Shown: positions 51,600-60,293 of the stretch, piece by piece | Position numbering within the stretch: position 1 is the stretch's first letter | Layout: every line of letters begins with the position of its first letter | Source: Hymenobacter actinosclerus | Lineage (GTDB): Bacteria; Bacteroidota; Bacteroidia; Cytophagales; Hymenobacteraceae | Direction of reading: 5' to 3' | NCBI RefSeq assembly: GCF_900111515.1 | Contig: NZ_FOHS01000001.1 | Span: 441,419 to 505,418, forward strand | DNA length: 64,000 nucleotides | The notes under the pieces: model-generated | Seen by the model: the letters and a program-made list of their open reading frames with translations, nothing else | Databases searched by the model: none | Told to the model about the DNA's origin: nothing | Program-made: the position numbers and the translations under genes

Positions 51600-52269
51600 G
51601 GGGGCGTTGCGCGTCGAGGCGCTCTATTTTATTTTTCAGAATGGCCCGGGCCCGCGAGTACTGCGACTTGCTGGTGCCCTCGGAAATGCCCAGCATTTCG
51701 CCGATTTCCTTGTGGCCGTAGCCTTCGATGGCAAACAGGTTGAATACCATCTGGTAGCGCGGGGCCAGGTCCTGCACCAGCCCGAGCAGCTCTTCGAAGT
51801 TGTAGTTGGAAAGCGTGAATTCCTCGCCAGCCAGATCTTCGGGGTAGTCGCCCCCGTCGCTGACGGCTATCAGCGGGGCGTTGCGGCGGTGCTGGCGCAG
51901 GGCCGCATTCACCATAATGCGGCGAATCCAGAACTCCAGCGGGCACTCGCGGCGGAAGCTGGCCAGGTTCTTAAATACGGTCAGAAAGCCTTCCTGCAGC
52001 ACGTCTTCGGCCTCGAAGGTGGTTTGAGCATAGCGCAGGCATACGGCCATCATGCGGCTGGCAAACCGCTCGTACAGGTATTTCTGCATGAGCCGGCTGC
52101 CGGCCAGGCAGCCGTCGAGCAGCTCGCCATCCGAAAGCTGCGCGGGGGGCGTGAGCGTACGGCTGGCCGTGGAGGCCGAAGACGCCGCCGACTCGGTGGC
52201 GGTGTGGGCGCCGGGCAGCAGGCTCCGGAGGCCACCGACCCCGCTCAGGGCCGCCGACAGGGCGCTCAT
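51586..52269 (-). CDS. ECF-type RNA polymerase sigma factor
   Basis: 227 residues from ATG 52267-52269 (MSALSAALSGVGG); the upstream extension is not family-like. N-terminal 50 residues are low complexity. Region 2: LLDGCLAGSRLMQKYLYERFASRMMAVCLRYAQTTFEAEDVLQEGFLTVFKNL, with the typical DVLQEGF. Region 4: LAPRYQMVFNLFAIEGYGHKEIGEMLGISEGTSKSQYSRARAIL. Drives a small regulon, usually including its own operon. Followed by the overlapping partner gene. Confidence 0.92.
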   Translation of the reverse strand: MSALSAALSGVGGLRSLLPGAHTATESAASSASTASRTLTPPAQLSDGELLDGCLAGSRLMQKYLYERFASRMMAVCLRYAQTTFEAEDVLQEGFLTVFKNLASFRRECPLEFWIRRIMVNAALRQHRRNAPLIAVSDGGDYPEDLAGEEFTLSNYNFEELLGLVQDLAPRYQMVFNLFAIEGYGHKEIGEMLGISEGTSKSQYSRARAILKNKIERLDAQRPHGLR

Positions 52270-52595
52270 CGAGTTTTCCGGCCAAAACGGAGGCCGGTTC
52301 CGGAGTAGAAGGATGGCTGCATACGCTGCTAAATCGGCGGGGAGAAAACAGGTTCCGGCTAATGGCCGGCTAAGTGCTGGTAAGAGGACGCGCAGGCGGC
52401 CGGAGGTTGCATGGACACGCGCCTTTTTCCGAACCTGCAAGATAATCCTTTCGTCTTCATAGGTTTTAAGCGAAAACCGGGCGCCATTCTTTTAAACGAG
52501 GTACCCACAACCTTTGCGGCCGATTAAAGCTATACAGTAATTGGCCGGGCCCCGGCTCCGTTCTTCTTCCTTACACCCTCAACCCCTTTTTGCTC
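52270..52595. other. Divergent intergenic region, 326 bp
   Basis: Between the sigma factor and wrbA. The only promoter-like site is AACCTTTG (52509-52516) toward wrbA, one base off consensus. No repeat or RNA seen. Confidence 0.5.
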
Positions 52596-53207
52596 ATGAA
52601 AACCCTGATTCTGTTCTACTCCACCTATGGCCACGTGTACAAGCTGGCCGAGGCCATGGCCGAAGGCGCCCGCCAGGTCGAAGGCAATACCGTCGTTATT
52701 AAGCGCGTGCCCGAAACGCTGCCGCGCGAAATTCTGGACAAAACCGGGGCCACCGAAGCCCAGAAGGCCTTCGAGCACATTCCGGTAGCCACGCCGCAGG
52801 AGCTGGAGCAGTACGATGCCATCATTATCGGCACGCCCACGCGCTACGGCAACGTCTGCGGGCAGATTCAGGCCTACCTCGACGGCACCGGCGCCCTGTG
52901 GGCCGCCAGCAAGCTGGTGGGCAAAGTGGGGGGCTGCTTCGTGAGCACCGCCACCCAGCACGGCGGCCAGGAAACTACCCTGCGCGCGCTGCACACCGAG
53001 CTGCTGCATCTGGGCATGGTGATAGTGGGCCTGCCCTACGCCTGGCAGGGCCAGATGGGCCACCACGAAGTAACCGGCGGCACGCCCTACGGCGCCAGCA
53101 CCGTGGCCGGCGGCCAGGGCGAGCGGCAGCCCAGCGCCAACGAGCTGGAAGGTGCCCTCTACCAGGGCCGCCACACCGCCGAAATAGCCAAGAAGCTGGC
53201 CTCTTAG
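52596..53207 (+). CDS. wrbA: NAD(P)H:quinone oxidoreductase, WrbA type
   Basis: 203 residues from ATG 52596 (MKTLILFYSTYGHVYKLAEA); a TTG two codons upstream is less likely. Flavodoxin-like fold binding FMN: phosphate loop YSTYGHVYKLAEAM, then AIIIGTPTRYGNVCGQIQAYLD, and FVSTATQHGGQETT. Two-electron reduction of quinones protects from redox stress. Single gene. A 29-36 bp repeat arm begins at the stop codon. Confidence 0.93.
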   Translation: MKTLILFYSTYGHVYKLAEAMAEGARQVEGNTVVIKRVPETLPREILDKTGATEAQKAFEHIPVATPQELEQYDAIIIGTPTRYGNVCGQIQAYLDGTGALWAASKLVGKVGGCFVSTATQHGGQETTLRALHTELLHLGMVIVGLPYAWQGQMGHHEVTGGTPYGASTVAGGQGERQPSANELEGALYQGRHTAEIAKKLAS

Positions 53208-53368
53208 AGCTGCAAGCTACAAGCCTCAAGCGGCAAGCTTATGCCGGTGCCAATAGAGCAGAGGACCTCACATCGTATTAAGAACCACTTTAGTGGCTGC
53301 TTAAGCGGTGTGAGGTCCTCTTTTGTGACAATGTATCCGTAAGCTTGCCGCTTGTAGCTTGCCGCTCT
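53206..53368. repeat. Nested inverted repeat between wrbA and the LytTR gene (AGCTRCAAGC family)
   Basis: Outer arms 53206-53241 and 53340-53368 are identical except for one base and an extra 7-nt unit CCTCAAG in the left arm. An inner perfect 13-bp stem AGAGGACCTCACA (53260-53272) / TGTGAGGTCCTCT (53309-53321) plus TTT acts as terminator for wrbA. It starts at the wrbA stop and ends 2 bp before the stop of the convergent gene. Confidence 0.85.
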
Positions 53369-53369
53369 T

Positions 53370-54119
53370 TCACAGCTGATTATACGCCTTGATCAGGGCG
53401 TTAAACGATTCGCGGTAGGTGTCGCCGATGGGCAGCAGGCGGCCTGCCACCTGCACTTTGCCCCGCTCCACGTGCTCGATGCGGCTCAGGGCCACCAGAA
53501 ACGATTTGTGGATGCGCGCAAACCGTTCGGGCGGCAGCACTTCCTCCAGCCGCCGGAACGACTGCAACGTGAGCACCTTGCCAGTAGTGGTGTACAGCAT
53601 CAGGTACTCCTTCATGCCCTCGATGTAGAGCAAATCGTCGAAGGCCACGCGCTGCAGGCGGTGCTCGTTCTTCACAAACATGGCATCGTCGGGGGCGGCC
53701 GCGGCGGCAGGAGCGGCTTCGGCCACTGCGGTCGGGGTGGGCGGTGCGGCTCCGGTCGAGGTGGCCGACAGCTGCTGGCGCACCCGCTGCACGGCCTGCA
53801 CAAACCGCTCGAAAGCAATGGGCTTGAGCAGGTAATCGGCTGCGCTGAGCTCGTAGCTGCGCACCGCATACTGGTCGTAGGCGGTGGTGAAGACGATGCG
53901 CGGGCCGGGCTGGGGCAGCAGCTGGGCCAGCTGCACGCCCGTCAGGCGCGGCATATGAATGTCGAGGAACACCACATCCACCGGGTTGTCCTGCAGAAAG
54001 GCCAGCGCCGCCAGCGCATCATCAAACTGCCCCACCAGCTTCAGCCCCGGCACCTGGGCACAGTAGTCGGCCAGCAGGTCGAGGGCCAGCGGCTCATCAT
54101 CGAGAATTACGCAGGTCAT
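53370..54119 (-). CDS. LytTR-type response regulator (first copy)
   Basis: 249 residues. Receiver domain 1-118 with phospho-acceptor Asp in VVFLDIHMPRLTG and conserved Lys in YLLKPIAF. Ala/Pro linker (120-150), then LytTR DNA-binding domain (155-247: FVKNEHRLQRVAFDDLLYIEGMKEYLMLYT ... FARIHKSFLVAL). Works with the kinase encoded just upstream (54234-55508). About 60 percent similar by eye to the second copy at 60388-61149. Confidence 0.93.
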   Translation of the reverse strand: MTCVILDDEPLALDLLADYCAQVPGLKLVGQFDDALAALAFLQDNPVDVVFLDIHMPRLTGVQLAQLLPQPGPRIVFTTAYDQYAVRSYELSAADYLLKPIAFERFVQAVQRVRQQLSATSTGAAPPTPTAVAEAAPAAAAAPDDAMFVKNEHRLQRVAFDDLLYIEGMKEYLMLYTTTGKVLTLQSFRRLEEVLPPERFARIHKSFLVALSRIEHVERGKVQVAGRLLPIGDTYRESFNALIKAYNQL

Positions 54120-54233
54120 CGGTGAATGAGTGAGTTAGTGAATGAGTGGCTCATGGAATGAATGAGTTGGTGAGCAAGTGAGTTGGCGAATGACAGAACT
54201 GCTTCACTCATTCACCGAGTCACTCATTCACCG
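54120..54233. repeat. Inverted repeat between kinase and regulator genes (GTGAATGAGTGA family)
   Basis: Arms 54120-54148 and 54205-54233 match at 26 of 29 positions. The left arm touches the regulator ATG and the right arm touches the kinase stop. It fills the whole intergenic gap. The same unit ends the ABC ATPase gene at 56677-56705. Confidence 0.85.
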
Positions 54234-55508
54234 TTACGAAAGTAGCACCAAGGTAACGCGGTGCTGCTCGGCGGAGGTTTGTACGTCGAGGGTGTAGCGG
54301 TTGGGGTAGAGTAGTTCCAGGCGGCGGCGCAGGTTCACGAGGCCCACGCCGCCGGGCTGCCGGGGCAGGGGGCGCTCGGCATCGGCGGGCGCTACGCGGT
54401 TAAGCACCGAGAAGCGCAGGTGGCCGTCGGGGGCCAGGTGCAGGGCAATGTGCACGGCCACCGGCCGGGCCGTGAGGTCGCCGTGCTTGAAGGCGTTTTC
54501 GACCAGCGGCAGCAGCAGCAGCGGCGCAATGGGGTGCACGCAGTCGGGATTGGTGCCGTCTACTTCGAGCACCACGGCCTCCTGGGCCGAGGCCGGCAGG
54601 CGCAGGCGCTGCAAATCCAGAAAGCTGCGCAAATGGTCCAGCTCGCGGCTCAGCGGTACGGTGTCGGTGCTGCTTTCATACAGCAGGTAGCGCATGATTT
54701 CGGCCAGCCGCAGCACCGCCTCGGGCGCCTTGTCCGACTTGCGGCTGGTGAGCGAGTAGATGTTGTTGAGCGTGTTGAACAGGAAGTGCGGGTTGATCTG
54801 GGTTTTGAGCATGGCCAGCTCCGTAAGCAGCTGCTGGCGCTCCAGCTCGCGGCGGTTGCGCTGCCCCCGAATATAGTCGTGGGTGATGCGCAGACCCGAG
54901 GCGCCGGCAATGATGAAGCCGCCCAGAATGGCCGAGGCCAGCAGCTGCATCACCACTTCCGGGTGCACCCGCTTTTCCGGCTTGCCCGCTTCGAGGGTAA
55001 CGGTAGCTGGTTTGCCCGCTCCGGCGCCCCGGGCCGGTACGCGGTGCACTACTACATTGAAATTCTTCGGGAGTACCTGCGGAACCACCCAGCCCATCAG
55101 GCCAACGTAGGGCAGGGCCAGCAGGGCAGCCATCGGCACGTATTGCAGCACCCGGGCCCGGCCCAGCGTGGTGGGCACCAGCCAGCGCCAGGTCAGGTAG
55201 AAGAGGGTGGCGGCGGCCAGGTCTTCGAACAGCAGCCCGGCCAGCCGCGGCAGCAGCGGCTGCCACTCGGCCACTGTCAGCGGAAACCGGGGCAGCTTGG
55301 ATATGAGGTTGCTGATTTTCAGGCCGTCGAGCAGCAGTAGCCATGCCCACAATACAATATGGGCCCAGCGCGGCACCTGATTGGTCTCGGTCGTGGCCAA
55401 CAGTTCGGTAGGCCGCAGCCAGCTGCGCAGCCGGGCCTGCCAGCTGCGCCACAGGGGCGGCCGGAGCGCGGTAACAGGGGCAGCAGCAGGCGGCGTCAGA
55501 ACTTCCAT
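54234..55508 (-). CDS. LytS-type sensor histidine kinase (first copy)
   Basis: About 424 residues from ATG 55506-55508 (MEVLTPPAAAP); two upstream ATGs are possible. Four membrane helices fall in residues 45-220. Kinase core: H-box INPHFLFNTLNNIYSL, then LRLAEIMRYLLYES, N-box LVENAFKHG, and G-box GVGLVNLRRRLELLY. No periplasmic sensor domain of size, as usual in this family; the loop near residues 150-175 is the main external part. Co-transcribed with the LytTR regulator downstream. Confidence 0.92.
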   Translation of the reverse strand: MEVLTPPAAAPVTALRPPLWRSWQARLRSWLRPTELLATTETNQVPRWAHIVLWAWLLLLDGLKISNLISKLPRFPLTVAEWQPLLPRLAGLLFEDLAAATLFYLTWRWLVPTTLGRARVLQYVPMAALLALPYVGLMGWVVPQVLPKNFNVVVHRVPARGAGAGKPATVTLEAGKPEKRVHPEVVMQLLASAILGGFIIAGASGLRITHDYIRGQRNRRELERQQLLTELAMLKTQINPHFLFNTLNNIYSLTSRKSDKAPEAVLRLAEIMRYLLYESSTDTVPLSRELDHLRSFLDLQRLRLPASAQEAVVLEVDGTNPDCVHPIAPLLLLPLVENAFKHGDLTARPVAVHIALHLAPDGHLRFSVLNRVAPADAERPLPRQPGGVGLVNLRRRLELLYPNRYTLDVQTSAEQHRVTLVLLS

Positions 55509-55579
55509 ACTCGAAAATAGCGCAATAACGGGCGGGAGCCGGGCCATCTTCAATCAACCCTGCTACCGGCACCGCCAAC

Positions 55580-55629
55580 GCCACCGCCCGCCGCACCAAC
55601 CCGCCGGGCGGGCGGTGGCGGTATTTTTT
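55580..55629 (+). promoter_or_regulatory. Strong GC hairpin with T-run in the kinase/ABC divergent region
   Basis: GCCACCGCCCGCC (55580-55592) / GGCGGGCGGTGGC (55607-55619), 13 bp perfect, followed by GGTATTTTTT. Looks like a plus-strand terminator, yet no plus-strand gene precedes it nearby. Confidence 0.5.
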
Positions 55630-55712
55630 GGGGGTTGAGGAGGAAAAAAACGGGTTTCGGGGCCGAATGAGGAAGTTGGTTGAATTGTCGGGGAAAGATA
55701 TAGGGCTGCCGC

Positions 55713-55720
55713 TAGGTTTG
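55713..55720 (+). promoter_or_regulatory. -7 box TAGGTTTG for the ABC operon
   Basis: TAGGTTTG fits TAnnTTTG, 35 nt before the ATPase ATG. Spacing to the nearest TTG is longer than ideal (25 nt). Confidence 0.45.
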
Positions 55721-55754
55721 CAGCAGTTCTTCCCGCTTCGCTCAGCCTTTCGCC

Positions 55755-56690
55755 ATGAAACCTGCTACTGCCACCCCGCTACTCGAAACCCACGACCTAA
55801 GCTTCCGCTTCGGGGCCCGCCCCGTTGTGCACGAGCTGAACCTGCGGGTGGAGGCCGGCAGCATCTACGGGTTTCTGGGGCCGAACGGGGCCGGCAAGAG
55901 CACCACCATGCGGCTGCTGCTGGGGCTGCTGCGGCCGGCTACCGGCTCGGTGCAACTGTTCGGGCACGATCTGGCCCGCCACCGGGTGGCACTGCTGGGC
56001 CGGGTGGGCGCGCTCATCGAAAGCCCCTCGCTCTACGACCACCTCACGGGCCGCGAAAACGTGGAGGCCACCCGCCGCCTGCGGGGCGTGCCGGCCCCCC
56101 GCACCGCCGAAGTGCTGGCCCTGGTCGGCCTCACGGCCGACGCCCACCGACCCGCCCGCGAGTACTCGCTGGGCATGCGCCAGCGCCTCGGCCTGGCCCT
56201 GGCCCTGCTGCCCGACCCCGACCTGCTGCTGCTCGACGAGCCTACCAACGGCCTCGACCCCACTGGCATCATCGAGATGCGGGCCCTGCTGCGGAGCCTG
56301 GGCCACGAGCACGGCAAAACCATCGTCGTCAGCAGCCACCTGATCAGCGAAATCGAGAAGACGGTGACCCACGTGGGCGTGATTCAGCGGGGGCGGCTGG
56401 TGTTTCAGGGCAGCCTGCCCGATTTGCAGCGCCTGCAAGCCGGCCGGGCCCAACTGGTGCTCGAAACCGCCAGCGCCGACACCTGCCGCAACCTGCTGCC
56501 CCGGCTGCTGGCCGGCGCCACGGTGGCCGGCCCCGGCACGCTGCACCTGCCCTGGCTGAGCCGCGAGCACGCCGCCGAGCTGGCCGCCGGACTGGTAGCC
56601 GCCGGCCAGCCGCTCTACAGCCTGCACCAGGAGCAGCCCAGCCTCGAAGATACCTTCCTGCACCTCACGGAGGCGGCGGTGAATGAGTGA
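55755..56690 (+). CDS. ABC transporter ATP-binding protein
   Basis: 311 residues. Walker A GPNGAGKSTTMRLLLGLL, signature YSLGMRQRLGLALALL, Walker B LLLLDEPTNGLDPTG, switch His SSHLISEIEK. Resembles BcrA/CcmA-like ATPases that energise ABC-2 permeases for lipid-linked drug or peptide export. C-terminal 80 residues are a regulatory extension. The last codons (AAVNE) and stop TGA are written by a GTGAATGAGTGA repeat unit. Pairs with the permease 87 nt downstream. Such exporters are often controlled by an adjacent LytS/LytTR or BceS-like pair. Confidence 0.93.
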   Translation: MKPATATPLLETHDLSFRFGARPVVHELNLRVEAGSIYGFLGPNGAGKSTTMRLLLGLLRPATGSVQLFGHDLARHRVALLGRVGALIESPSLYDHLTGRENVEATRRLRGVPAPRTAEVLALVGLTADAHRPAREYSLGMRQRLGLALALLPDPDLLLLDEPTNGLDPTGIIEMRALLRSLGHEHGKTIVVSSHLISEIEKTVTHVGVIQRGRLVFQGSLPDLQRLQAGRAQLVLETASADTCRNLLPRLLAGATVAGPGTLHLPWLSREHAAELAAGLVAAGQPLYSLHQEQPSLEDTFLHLTEAAVNE

Positions 56691-56770
56691 CTCAGTGAAT
56701 GCGTGTGATGCCACGCACTACCAGTACCTATTCACCCAGTCAGCAATCCGCTCATCCCCTCATTCACCAA
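56677..56770. repeat. Degenerate inverted repeat (GTGAATGAGTGA family) in the ABC operon
   Basis: The left unit 56677-56705 matches the 54205-54233 arm (reverse strand) at 27 of 29 positions; the right side 56740-56770 contains ATTCACCCAGTCA and TCATTCACC as a decayed partner. It overlaps the end of the ATPase gene. Confidence 0.65.
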
Positions 56771-56777
56771 CCCTCCC

Positions 56778-57587
56778 ATGGAATACGCCCTGCCTACCGC
56801 CCCTGGCCCGCTTACCCAGCTCGGCCGCGCTCTGGTTGCCGACTCGCTGAAACTGCGCCGCACGGCCGTGCTGTGGCTGGCGCTGGGCGGCGGGGCGCTG
56901 CCGGTGCTGCTCAACCTGCTGATTTTCTACTTCAAAGGGCAGTACATTATAAAGCCGGGTGAGAACCCGTGGCCGCAGTACATAAGCATGAGCTGGCAAA
57001 CGGCGTCGGTGCTGCTGGGCTTCTTTCTGGTGCTGCTCAGCGGGCTGGTCGTGAACCTGGAGAACCGGGGCGGCTGGCGGCAACTGCTGGCCCAGCCGGT
57101 AAGCCGGAGCTCCGTATTCCTCAGCAAGCTGCTGCTGCTGCTGGGGTTGAATGCGGTGGCCCAGCTGATTTACGTGGGTTTGCTGCTGGCAGCCGGCGTG
57201 CTGCTGGGAGCCGTGCGGCCCGCGCTGGGCTTCCAGCACAACACCATCGATTTGCTGCCCATGCTGCGGATGCTGGGCCATACCTACCTGGCCACGCTCG
57301 GTATTCTGGGCATTCAGTACGCGCTGGCGCTGGCCTTCCGGGGCTTCGTGGGGCCGCTGGCGGTGGGCATAGCCGGCATTGTGTCGGCCCTCACGCTGCT
57401 GCGCTGGGAACACATCGACCTGGTGCCCTACGCCGCGCCCAACGTGGTGCTGCGCCTGCTGGAATTTAAATCGGGCTTTACCGTAGCCGCCGCGCTTTCG
57501 TCGGCCGAATGGTACTCGCTGGGCTGGTTTGCGCTGGCGGTGCTGGCAGGCTACGTGCTGCTACTGCGCCGCCCGGTTACCGATTAA
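56778..57587 (+). CDS. ABC-2 type transporter permease
   Basis: 269 residues with about six membrane helices and an N-terminal cytoplasmic part (LGRALVADSLKLRRTAVLWLAL) typical of ABC-2 / BcrB-like permeases. Motif WRQLLAQPVSRSSVFLSKLLLLL matches the family's cytoplasmic coupling region. Second gene of the exporter operon. Substrate unknown; envelope-acting peptides or lipids are plausible from family habits. Confidence 0.88.
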   Translation: MEYALPTAPGPLTQLGRALVADSLKLRRTAVLWLALGGGALPVLLNLLIFYFKGQYIIKPGENPWPQYISMSWQTASVLLGFFLVLLSGLVVNLENRGGWRQLLAQPVSRSSVFLSKLLLLLGLNAVAQLIYVGLLLAAGVLLGAVRPALGFQHNTIDLLPMLRMLGHTYLATLGILGIQYALALAFRGFVGPLAVGIAGIVSALTLLRWEHIDLVPYAAPNVVLRLLEFKSGFTVAAALSSAEWYSLGWFALAVLAGYVLLLRRPVTD

Positions 57588-57679
57588 TGCCCGGTTGGGC
57601 CACTGCCCTCGGCAAACACCGATTGCCAAGCAACCTTCGTCTCCTTTTCTTCTCTATTGGCGCCTCATTGCCTCAACTC

Positions 57680-60280
57680 ATGAACTACGCTACTCCTCTG
57701 GCCCTGCTTACGGCCACGCTGCTCACTGCCCCGGCCCTGGCCCAGACCGGCCCACCCGCCGGCCAACGGCCCGCCGGGGGCCCGCCTGCCGCCGCGCCGG
57801 CCCGGCCGGTGCTGCCCGCCGCCAAAGGCACCGGCCGCCTCGAAGGCACCGTGCTCGACGCCACCACCAAAAAGCCCGTGGAGTATGCCACCGTGGCTTT
57901 GCTGCCACTGAGTGGCGCCACGCCGCTCGATGGCACGGTATGCGACGAGAAGGGCCGGTTCTCACTGAAAGGGCTGGCCGAAGGCTCGTTTCGGCTGCAA
58001 ATCAGCTTTATTGGCTACGCGCCCCAGACGATGCCGGTAACCGTGAGCGGGGGCCTGACGACGGTGCCCGTGGTGCGGCTGGAGTCGACGGCCCAGAAGC
58101 TGGGCGAGGTGACCGTGACCGGCGAGCGGGATGTCATTGAAACCAAGCCCGACCGTATCGTCTACAACGCCGAGAAGGACCTCACCAACTCGGGCGGCAC
58201 GGCGGCCGACGTGCTGCGCAAAGTGCCGCTGCTGAGTGTGGACCCCGACGGCGGCCTGCAACTGCGCGGCTCCAGCAACATCCGGGTGCTCATCGACAAC
58301 AAGCCTTCCTCCATCGTGGCTACCAGCGTAGCCGACGCGCTCAAGCAGATTCCGGCCGACCAGATCAAGAGCGTGGAGGTGATTACGACGCCCTCGGCCA
58401 AGTACGACGCCGAAGGCACGGGCGGCATTATCAACATCATCCTCAAAAAGAACAACCTGCAGGGCCTCAACGGCTCGGTGGGCCTGGCCGGCGGCAACCG
58501 CAGCTCCAACGCCAACGGCTCGCTCAACTACCGCAAGGGTAAAATCGGCATCAACAGCTCGCTGAGCGGCTTTGCCTTCTATAGCCCCAACCGCAACGAC
58601 CTGAGCCGCACCCTGAAAGACGGCAGCGGCAACGAGCAGCTGGCCGTGCGTCAGGCCGGCGACGGCAACACCGTAGGCGGCGGCGGCTTCGGCCGGCTGG
58701 GGCTCGATTACGACCCCGCCCCGTTCCACAACCTGCTGCTGAACGTGCAGGGCAACCTGTTCCGCAACAGCGGCAACTACGAGCAGTACAACGCCCAGTA
58801 CAGCAACCCGCTGCTGCCGGCCCCCAACAACCCCGATAACCTCCCCAACGAGTTCACCCGCGACACCGACCGCAAGTTCCGCACCCAGAGCTACGACCTA
58901 AACGGCGGCTACACGCGCACGTTTGACGGGCAGAAGGGCCGCGAGTGGAGCGTGCTGGGCCAGCACACCCGCAACCGCAACGAGCAGGACTACAACCTCG
59001 ACCAGTTCCAGGGCAACACCACGGCCAACGACGCCAAAGACTACCGCGAGGCCAGCAACAACCTGTCGCGCAACCTCGAAACCACCCTGCAAACCGATTA
59101 CGCCCAGCCGTTTTCGGCCACCAATACGCTCGAAACCGGCGCCAAGGCCATTATGCGCCGCGTGAGCAGCGTCTATGACGTGGCCAACAGCGCCCCCAAG
59201 GCTGAGGTTATCGACCCGGTGTTCAATCCGGCCCGCTCCAACCAGTTCGACTACGACCAGGACGTGCTGGCCGGCTACGCCAGCTACGGCTTCGCGGCCT
59301 CGAAAAAGCTGAGTTTCAAGCTGGGCGGCCGGGTGGAAAACACCCGCGTGCGGGGCAGCTTCCAGGAGCGCCAGGGGCAGAATGCCGACCTGCCAGGCGT
59401 GCGCCAGAACTACACCAACCTGCTGCCCAACCTGAGCCTCAGCTTCCAGCCCAAAAACGAGAAAAAGCCCGGCGAATCGGTGCGCCTGGCCTACTCGCGC
59501 CGCATTCAGCGCCCCCAGATTTTCTACCTCAACCCCTTCCGCAACACCTCCGATACGCTCAACGTCAGCTTCGGCAACCCCGACCTGCGGCCCGAGCTGA
59601 CCGACAGCTACGAGCTAAACTACACCACCTTCGTGAAGGGCTCGGTGCTGAACCTGAGCGCCTATGTGCGCCGCACCGGCAACGCCATCGAAACGGTACG
59701 CCTCGTGGACGAAAAAACCGGGATTAACAGCCAAACTTTCGATAACATCGGCCGCAACGCCACCTACGGCGGTAGCGTGTTTGGCTCGGTGAAGCCGCTG
59801 AAAGACTGGAGCGTGAGCGGCAACGTGAACGTGTACTACGTCTCGCTCAAGAGTTCCGGCCTGGGCTTCAACAACAGCGGCGTGCAGTACAATCTCAACC
59901 TGAATTCGAGCTACAAATTCAAGGAGGGCCTGAGCCTACAGTTCTTCGGCGGCCTCAACTCGCCGCGGGTGCAGCTGCAAGGCAAGCAGGCCGCCTGGAC
60001 TTACTACTCCATGGGCCTGCGCAAAAACCTGCTCAAAGACAAAGCCGACCTGACGCTGAACGCCGACAACTTCCTCTCGGCCACCCGTAACCTCAGCACT
60101 ACCCTCGAAACCGACCGGTTCCGCCAGGAAAGCAACAACTACCTCTACCTGCGCGGCGTGCGGCTGGCCTTCAACTACCGCTTCGGCAAAGTCACGAACC
60201 AGCCCCCCAAGCGCCGCCGCGGCATCCAGAACGACGACACCAAAAGCGGCGGCGACGGCCAGCAAAGCGGGCAGCAGTAG
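57680..60280 (+). CDS. Outer-membrane beta-barrel receptor (TonB-dependent, PF14905 type)
   Basis: 866 residues from ATG 57680 (MNYATPLALLTATLLTAPALAQ), a good signal peptide; a start 57 codons upstream overlaps the permease and is rejected. CarboxypepD_reg-like domain at about 55-140 (GRLEGTVLDATTKKPVEYATVAL), plug-like segment (VLRKVPLLSVDPDGGLQLRGSSNIRVLIDNKPSS ... VEVITTPSAKYDAEGTGGIINI), then a 22-strand-type barrel ending VRLAFNYRFG. A polar tail (KRRRGIQNDDTKSGG) follows the last strand. Ligand unknown. Probably expressed with the ABC exporter or from its own unseen promoter. Confidence 0.9.
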   Translation: MNYATPLALLTATLLTAPALAQTGPPAGQRPAGGPPAAAPARPVLPAAKGTGRLEGTVLDATTKKPVEYATVALLPLSGATPLDGTVCDEKGRFSLKGLAEGSFRLQISFIGYAPQTMPVTVSGGLTTVPVVRLESTAQKLGEVTVTGERDVIETKPDRIVYNAEKDLTNSGGTAADVLRKVPLLSVDPDGGLQLRGSSNIRVLIDNKPSSIVATSVADALKQIPADQIKSVEVITTPSAKYDAEGTGGIINIILKKNNLQGLNGSVGLAGGNRSSNANGSLNYRKGKIGINSSLSGFAFYSPNRNDLSRTLKDGSGNEQLAVRQAGDGNTVGGGGFGRLGLDYDPAPFHNLLLNVQGNLFRNSGNYEQYNAQYSNPLLPAPNNPDNLPNEFTRDTDRKFRTQSYDLNGGYTRTFDGQKGREWSVLGQHTRNRNEQDYNLDQFQGNTTANDAKDYREASNNLSRNLETTLQTDYAQPFSATNTLETGAKAIMRRVSSVYDVANSAPKAEVIDPVFNPARSNQFDYDQDVLAGYASYGFAASKKLSFKLGGRVENTRVRGSFQERQGQNADLPGVRQNYTNLLPNLSLSFQPKNEKKPGESVRLAYSRRIQRPQIFYLNPFRNTSDTLNVSFGNPDLRPELTDSYELNYTTFVKGSVLNLSAYVRRTGNAIETVRLVDEKTGINSQTFDNIGRNATYGGSVFGSVKPLKDWSVSGNVNVYYVSLKSSGLGFNNSGVQYNLNLNSSYKFKEGLSLQFFGGLNSPRVQLQGKQAAWTYYSMGLRKNLLKDKADLTLNADNFLSATRNLSTTLETDRFRQESNNYLYLRGVRLAFNYRFGKVTNQPPKRRRGIQNDDTKSGGDGQQSGQQ

Positions 60281-60293
60281 GGCAACTAAGGAT

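Noticed and set aside
54420..55340. Plus-strand open frame over the kinase gene
   Set aside because: Shadow frame; Gln/Arg/Gly-rich without motifs.
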